From the NCBI GenBank assembly GCA_050743365.1, contig JBOGFI010000023.1, positions 1 to 11,080 on the forward strand: a stretch of 11,080 bases of DNA, in the 5' to 3' direction. The notes under the pieces were generated by a model. It did not search any database and was not told the DNA's origin. It was given only the letters and a program-made list of their open reading frames with translations. This document shows positions 7,044-11,080 of this stretch, in pieces. The position numbers were made by a program, and so were the translations under genes. Source of the stretch: JBOGFI01 sp050743365. Lineage in GTDB: Bacteria; Actinomycetota; Acidimicrobiia; IMCC26256; JACDBD01. How positions within the stretch are numbered: the first letter of the stretch is position 1; each line of letters begins with the position of its first letter.

Positions 7044-8111
7044 TCAGCCGTCGACGACGATCGTGCCCGCCAGCCGGTCGTGCAGGCCCTGACGGTTCGG
7101 GTTGCGGGGCCATGTGACCACGCCCACCAGCACGACGAAGAAACCCAGCTGGCCGAAGATCGGCGAGAGCATGAACCCGACGAGGAGGGGTGCCCCGTAG
7201 CGGAGCAGGGCGGCTCGAACCCCCAGGGGCGCGCCGTTCACCTGCACGGCTCGGATCTGGAGGAGGCGCTTGCCGAGGGTGCGGCCGGTCCGGGCGCTCG
7301 ACGGCACGAGGTAGAGAAGGGCGACCACCAACGTCGTCGCGGTGACGCCGAGCTGGGCGGGGAGCAGGTCGCCCTGCACGTCCTGGGCCCGGTCCTCCGT
7401 GTCGTCGATGATCTCCTGCTGGCGCTCGGCCTCGGCCTCGGCCGCCCTCTGGTCGGCCCGGGCTTCCTCGAGCGCGACCTCGTCGCCGTCCCTCCTGGCG
7501 CGCTCGATGGCGTTGTCGGCGTCGTCGGCGCGTTCCTCGGCCCGGTCCCGGCGCTCCTCGGCCACGTCGATCTGGTCCGCGAGCGCGTCGAGGCGGTCGG
7601 TCTGCTCCGGGTAGGCGGACTCGATGATCCGCGCGCCCAGCGCCTGCCCGGCGAACACGATCACCGACAGCACGAAGAGATCGATCACCATCGCGATGAT
7701 GCGCGCGCGGGCGGGCGGCGGTCGGAACCCGGGCGGCCAGTCGGGCGGGGGCGGCTCGGCCTCCGTCGACAGCATCCCCCCGCGCTTTCTCTCCGCGCTC
7801 GCGGGCGGCACAGCCCGCCGTCGCGCCCTGCCGCCGTCCTCCCCCGCGTCGTCGGCGGTCTCGTCCCCCAGGGCCGGAGGCTCCGCCTCCCCACCGAGAG
7901 CGCGGTCGTAGCGCTCCCGCTGGAACGGGTCGCTCAGCACCTGCCAGGCAGCGTTGAGGCGGGCGGTCTCGGCGCGAGCCTGCTCGGTGGATGCGTCCCC
8001 GGCCCGGAGATCCCCGAGGCGGTCCCGGTACGCGGACCGGATCTCCTCCTTGGATGCACCGGGCTCGACGCCGACGACGTCGTAGTGCGTGCGCTCGTCG
8101 TCGATGGTCAC
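7044..8111 (-). CDS. Membrane protein: J-like domain fused to RDD family domain with coiled-coil insert
   Basis: Residues 8-72 have the helix pattern of a DnaJ J domain ('YDVVGVEPGASKEEIRSAYR' then 'RLNAAWQVLSDPFQRERYD'). The HPD tripeptide that activates Hsp70 ATPase is missing: 'RLGDLRAGDAS' stands in the loop. A charged, proline-rich linker (73-133) follows. The remainder is an RDD membrane domain: TM1 about 136-158 ('RARIIAMVIDLFVLSVIVF'), TM2 about 254-271, the family loop 'RTGRTLGKRLLQIRAV', hydrophobic segments about 303-334, and 'QGLHDRLAGTIVV' at the end. Between TM1 and TM2 sits an Ala/Glu/Arg-rich coiled coil (about 168-248), which would face outside if the J-like part is cytoplasmic. 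RDD proteins are poorly understood; some are linked to ion transport. The GTG start at 8111 overlaps the glyS stop by four bases, with AGGAG 11 bases upstream. The exact function is unknown. Confidence 0.85.
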   Translation of the reverse strand: MTIDDERTHYDVVGVEPGASKEEIRSAYRDRLGDLRAGDASTEQARAETARLNAAWQVLSDPFQRERYDRALGGEAEPPALGDETADDAGEDGGRARRRAVPPASAERKRGGMLSTEAEPPPPDWPPGFRPPPARARIIAMVIDLFVLSVIVFAGQALGARIIESAYPEQTDRLDALADQIDVAEERRDRAEERADDADNAIERARRDGDEVALEEARADQRAAEAEAERQQEIIDDTEDRAQDVQGDLLPAQLGVTATTLVVALLYLVPSSARTGRTLGKRLLQIRAVQVNGAPLGVRAALLRYGAPLLVGFMLSPIFGQLGFFVVLVGVVTWPRNPNRQGLHDRLAGTIVVDG

Positions 8112-9421
8112 GTGGGAAGGCGCTCCTGCAGCGCCGGGAGGAGCTTGTCGAGGGGCACGCGGTCCTGGGCCATCGAGTCACGGTCGCGCACGGTGACCGC
8201 CCGGTCGTCGAGCGTGTCGAAGTCGACGGTCACGCACAGGGGCGTCCCCACCTCGTCCTGCCGCCGGTAGCGGCGGCCGATCGAGCCGGCGCTGTCGACG
8301 TCGATCATGAAGTGGGGGCGGAGCGAGGCGGCGACCTCGTCGGCCACGGGCACCAGCCGCTCGTTGCGCGAGAGCGGCAGCACCGCAACCTTGATGGGGG
8401 CGAGGCGGGGGTCGAGGCGCAGGACCGTGCGTCTCTCGCCCCGCACCTCCTCCTCCTCGTAGGCGGCGAGCAGGAAGGCCAGCATGCACCGATCGGCGCC
8501 GAGTGCGGGCTCGATCACGTGGGGCACGTAGCGCCGGTCGGCGTCCTGGTCGTAGTACGAGAGGTCCTGCCCGGAGTACTCGGCGTGCTGCTTGAGGTCG
8601 AAGTCGGTGCGGTTGGCGATCCCCTCGAGCTCGCCCCAGCCCCACGGATAGGCGAACTCCACGTCGAAGGTGCCGGCCGAGTAGTGCGAGAGCTCGTCGG
8701 GATCGTGAGGCCGGAGCCGGAGCTGCTCCTCGGTGATCCCCAGGTCCACGAACCAGCGCAGCCGCTCCCGGCACCAGTACTCGAGCCACTGCGGGCCCTC
8801 GTCGGGGGGCACGAAGAACTCCATCTCCATCACCTCGAACTCCCGCGTGCGGAAGATGAAGTTCCCGGGCGTGATCTCGTTGCGGAACGCCTTCCCGATC
8901 TGCGCGATGCCGAAGGGCGGCTTCTTTCGCGTCGTCGTCTGGACATTGGGGAAGTTGACGAAGATGCCCTGGGCGGTCTCGGGCCGCAGGTAGGCGACCG
9001 AGGCGTCGTCCTCGAGCGGCCCCACGTGCGTCTTGAACATGAGGTTGAACTGCCGGGCCTCGGTGAACTGGCCCTTGGCACCGCAGTTGGGGCACGCACC
9101 CGATGCCGGGAGCTGGTCGGCGCGAAACCGCTCCTTGCAGTGGCGGCAGTCGACGAGCGGGTCGGTGAAGGCCGACACATGGCCGCTGGCCTCCCACACC
9201 CGCGGGGCCATCAGGATGGCGGCGTCGAGGCCCACGACGTCGTCGCGCAGCTGCACCATCGATCGCCACCAGGCGTCCTTCACGTTGCGCTTGAGCAGCA
9301 CGCCGAGCGGGCCGTAGTCCCAAGTGGAGCGGAAGCCGCCGTAGATCTCGCTCGACGGGAACACCAGGCCGCGCCGCTTGCAGAGATTGACGACGCGCTC
9401 CATCAAGTCGGGCTTGCCCAT
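8108..9421 (-). CDS. glyS: Glycyl-tRNA synthetase, homodimeric (alpha-2) type
   Basis: This cytoplasmic class II aminoacyl-tRNA synthetase charges tRNA-Gly with glycine using ATP. The 437-residue protein opens with the family segment 'RRGLVFPSSEIYGGFRSTWD'. A zinc-type insertion has Cys92, Cys95, Cys110 and Cys113 ('CRHC' and 'CPNC'). The active-site block 'LRPETAQGIFVNF' lies at about 145-157, and class II motif 2 is 'FRNEITPGNF' (about 179-188). 'PHVIEPALGADRCMLAFL' provides motif 3, and the C-terminal anticodon-binding domain starts near 'IKVAVLPLSRNE'. The ATG at 9421 is chosen by comparison with the usual N-terminus; a GTG at 9454 in the same frame would add 11 residues, and neither has a strong ribosome binding site. 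The stop overlaps the start of the next gene as GTGA, suggesting coupled translation. The glyS-to-dgt-dnaG neighbourhood resembles that of mycobacteria. Confidence 0.96.
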   Translation of the reverse strand: MGKPDLMERVVNLCKRRGLVFPSSEIYGGFRSTWDYGPLGVLLKRNVKDAWWRSMVQLRDDVVGLDAAILMAPRVWEASGHVSAFTDPLVDCRHCKERFRADQLPASGACPNCGAKGQFTEARQFNLMFKTHVGPLEDDASVAYLRPETAQGIFVNFPNVQTTTRKKPPFGIAQIGKAFRNEITPGNFIFRTREFEVMEMEFFVPPDEGPQWLEYWCRERLRWFVDLGITEEQLRLRPHDPDELSHYSAGTFDVEFAYPWGWGELEGIANRTDFDLKQHAEYSGQDLSYYDQDADRRYVPHVIEPALGADRCMLAFLLAAYEEEEVRGERRTVLRLDPRLAPIKVAVLPLSRNERLVPVADEVAASLRPHFMIDVDSAGSIGRRYRRQDEVGTPLCVTVDFDTLDDRAVTVRDRDSMAQDRVPLDKLLPALQERLPT

Positions 9422-9463
9422 CCGCCGGATCGTAGCCGGGGCGATTTTCCCCACCGGCGACGC

Positions 9464-10990
9464 TTACGGGCGGTCCTCGAGGATGGCCCGCGCCGCCATT
9501 CGCCCCGGCGTCCCAGCGACGCCGCCGGTCGGGTTGGTGCCGGCGCCCGAGACGTAGAGGCCGGCGATCGGCGTGCGGTGACTACCGAGACGGCGCGTCG
9601 GTCGGAACGGGCCGAGCTGGTCGAGCGCGATGTCGAGGTGCATCGGGTGGGCGCCGCGCCAGCGCTCCCGCGTCTGCATCCGGTCGGGGGTGTGCGGGGC
9701 GGTCCCGCGGATCGAGTCCCGGAAGCCCGGCGCGCGCGACTCGACGACGTCGAGACACGCCTCGACGAACTCGTCGCGCCGCGCCGGCCAGCCGCCCTCG
9801 ATCTCGGCCGGCGCCGCCGGGCAGGCGAGGTACGCGGTGTGGTGACCCGCCGGCGCGAGGGTGTCGTCGAGCGCGGAGCCGGTGAACGCGTAGAGCGGCA
9901 GCGGCCGCGGGAGCAGCCCGGCCTCGGCCCGCGACCACCCGGACGTCAGGTCGGAGAGAGAGTCGACGAAGCTCTGGAGCCCGTTCCAGTCGCCCGGCCG
10001 GGCGTGGGGATACGCGGGGAGCCGGTCGGTGGCGACGTGCACGAGCGCCTGGACGACGTTGCCGCGCCGGACGGCCGCCAGGTCGGCGCGGTCGCGTCCG
10101 CCCAGCGGCGGGTCGAGCAGCTCGAGCAGGGCGACGGTGGGATCGATGGCGGTGACGACGGCGCCGGCGGCGATTCGCTCGCTGCCCTCGACGACGACGG
10201 CCCGCACCCGGCCCGCCGGCGCCTCGATCCGGCCCACGGGCGCCGAGCAGCGCAGCTCACCGCCGTACGAGCCGAGCCGGAGCACGAGCGCGTCGGTGAG
10301 CGCCTGGGCCCCGCCCCGCCCGTGCCACTGACCGAACAGGTGGTAGGCGGCCTGCCAGAAGGCGAACAGGGCGCTTCCCGGCACCCCCGGTCCCACGCCC
10401 GCGTGGGCGGCGAAGGCGGCGACCGGGCCCCGGGTGAGGTCGCTGTCGAGCCAGCGGCGCAGCAGTGAGTCGTAGGGACCGAGCACGTCGCGCACGGTGG
10501 CGAGCGGTCGCTGCCGGAACGCTCGAGCGAGGTTGACGGCGCGCCCGGGCAGCTCGCGCACCGAGACCTCGCCGCGGACGGCGGGCATCACCGCGCGGAT
10601 GATCGGCACCGCCTTGTCCATGAAGGCGCGGTACGACACCGCCTCGGCGGGACTCGTCTCGGCGATCGAGTCCACCGTCGCCTCGATCGACCGGAAGAAC
10701 CTCACCCGCCGCCCGTCCTCGTGGACGGCGACCGAGAACGGGTCCATCGGCTGGTACACGAGCCCCGCTCCTGCGAGGTCGAGCTCGTCGGGGATATCGG
10801 TCATGTTGATGATGTTGTGGGCGACCGAGTGCAGGTCGAAGCGGTAGCCGGGAATCGTCTCCTCGGTGCGGGCGCCGCCACCGGGACGGTCGAGAGCCTC
10901 GAGCACGAGCACCTCGCGCCCGGCCCGGGCCAGGTAGCACGCCGCCACCAGGCCGTTGTGGCCGGCACCGACCACGACGACGTCGGGCAC
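9464..10990 (-). CDS. FAD-dependent oxidoreductase, PYROXD2 / phytoene desaturase-like
   Basis: The 508-residue protein belongs to the amine oxidase/phytoene desaturase superfamily. It starts with a Rossmann dinucleotide-binding fold: 'VVVVGAGHNGLVAA' (Gly8, Gly10, Gly13), the ribose-binding Glu31 in 'VLVLEALDRPGGGARTEE', and Arg41. The C-terminus has the matching FAD-binding stretch 'GLYVSGAGTNPTGGVAGTPG'. The middle, including 'SVAHNIINMTDIPDELDL', looks like the PYROXD2 branch rather than a true carotenoid desaturase, but I cannot name a substrate. There is no signal peptide or clear membrane segment. The start is GTG at 10990, just before the Rossmann strand; no good ribosome binding site is visible. 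It begins 15 bases after the preceding gene and ends 42 bases before glyS, so it may share a transcript with both, with no obvious functional link. Confidence 0.9.
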   Translation of the reverse strand: MPDVVVVGAGHNGLVAACYLARAGREVLVLEALDRPGGGARTEETIPGYRFDLHSVAHNIINMTDIPDELDLAGAGLVYQPMDPFSVAVHEDGRRVRFFRSIEATVDSIAETSPAEAVSYRAFMDKAVPIIRAVMPAVRGEVSVRELPGRAVNLARAFRQRPLATVRDVLGPYDSLLRRWLDSDLTRGPVAAFAAHAGVGPGVPGSALFAFWQAAYHLFGQWHGRGGAQALTDALVLRLGSYGGELRCSAPVGRIEAPAGRVRAVVVEGSERIAAGAVVTAIDPTVALLELLDPPLGGRDRADLAAVRRGNVVQALVHVATDRLPAYPHARPGDWNGLQSFVDSLSDLTSGWSRAEAGLLPRPLPLYAFTGSALDDTLAPAGHHTAYLACPAAPAEIEGGWPARRDEFVEACLDVVESRAPGFRDSIRGTAPHTPDRMQTRERWRGAHPMHLDIALDQLGPFRPTRRLGSHRTPIAGLYVSGAGTNPTGGVAGTPGRMAARAILEDRP

Positions 10991-11005
10991 AGCGGACGAG
11001 CGCGC

Positions 11006-11080
11006 CTACAGCAGCGCGGCGCTGCGGAGGCGCCGTTCGAGGTGGTACTCGAGCGCGCCGACGCCGAGGCGCTCGACGTC
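11006..11080 (-). CDS. C-terminal end of an unidentified protein (cut by window edge)
   Basis: An open frame entering from the right edge gives 24 residues, beginning 'DVERLGVGALEYHLERRLR' and ending 'SAALL' before a TAG stop at 11006-11008. It sits 15 bases before the oxidoreductase start on the same strand, so it is probably the end of the preceding gene in the same run. The short amphipathic tail is not enough to assign a family, and chance openness in GC-rich DNA is possible. Confidence 0.5.
   Translation of the reverse strand, partial: DVERLGVGALEYHLERRLRSAALL

Noticed and set aside
5280..8270. A 996-codon open frame on the plus strand opposite ppdK and the J-like/RDD gene
   Set aside because: It is antisense to two well-recognised genes, is rich in Arg/Gly/Val/His from reverse reading of GC-rich codons, and shows no domain. 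Long antisense frames are expected at this GC content.
9438..9452. GGGG and CCCC arms around a 7-base loop in the gap between the oxidoreductase and glyS
   Set aside because: A four-base GC stem without a T-run is too weak in GC-rich DNA to call a terminator.
7991..10468. An 825-codon open frame on the plus strand opposite glyS and the oxidoreductase
   Set aside because: Low-complexity Arg/Gly/Val/Glu composition and full overlap with two conserved minus-strand genes mark it as a shadow of their codon bias.

Overview
The window is a GC-rich, tightly packed chromosomal segment in which every convincing gene lies on the minus strand, so it is transcribed from the right edge to the left. No stretch longer than about 100 bases lacks a gene. 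The gene set (glyS, dgt, dnaG and rpoD close together, plus pyruvate phosphate dikinase and an RDD membrane protein), the high GC and the frequent GTG starts point to a high-GC actinobacterium, possibly from the Acidimicrobiia. That placement is an inference from gene content and order; there is no rRNA to test it.

In transcription order (right to left) the window holds: the last 24 codons of an unidentified gene (11006-11080); a PYROXD2/phytoene-desaturase-like FAD oxidoreductase (9464-10990); homodimeric-type glycyl-tRNA synthetase glyS (8108-9421); a J-like/RDD membrane protein that overlaps glyS by 4 bases (7044-8111); pyruvate phosphate dikinase ppdK (4329-6959); a strong RNA hairpin just after the ppdK stop (4271-4323); a dGTPase-like HD hydrolase dgt (3141-4238); DNA primase dnaG (365-3094); and the start of the primary sigma factor rpoD (1-356), cut by the window edge.

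The standout feature is a 321-residue intein with a two-motif LAGLIDADG endonuclease inside DnaG (1958-2920). It is inserted exactly before the third zinc ligand of the CHC2 zinc-binding domain, so no functional primase zinc site can form until splicing occurs. It carries Cys1 and also the Trp (block B), Cys (block F) and Thr (block G) residues that define class 3 inteins, an unusual combination that leaves its splicing route ambiguous. Its DNA is clearly less GC-rich than the host gene, which suggests horizontal arrival.

As a group, dgt-dnaG-rpoD links dNTP pool control, replication priming and transcription initiation. The ribosome binding site of rpoD overlaps the dnaG stop codon. glyS and the J-like/RDD gene look translationally coupled. 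ppdK has its own strong ribosome binding site and is followed by a terminator-like hairpin, so it may end one transcription unit before dgt-dnaG-rpoD.
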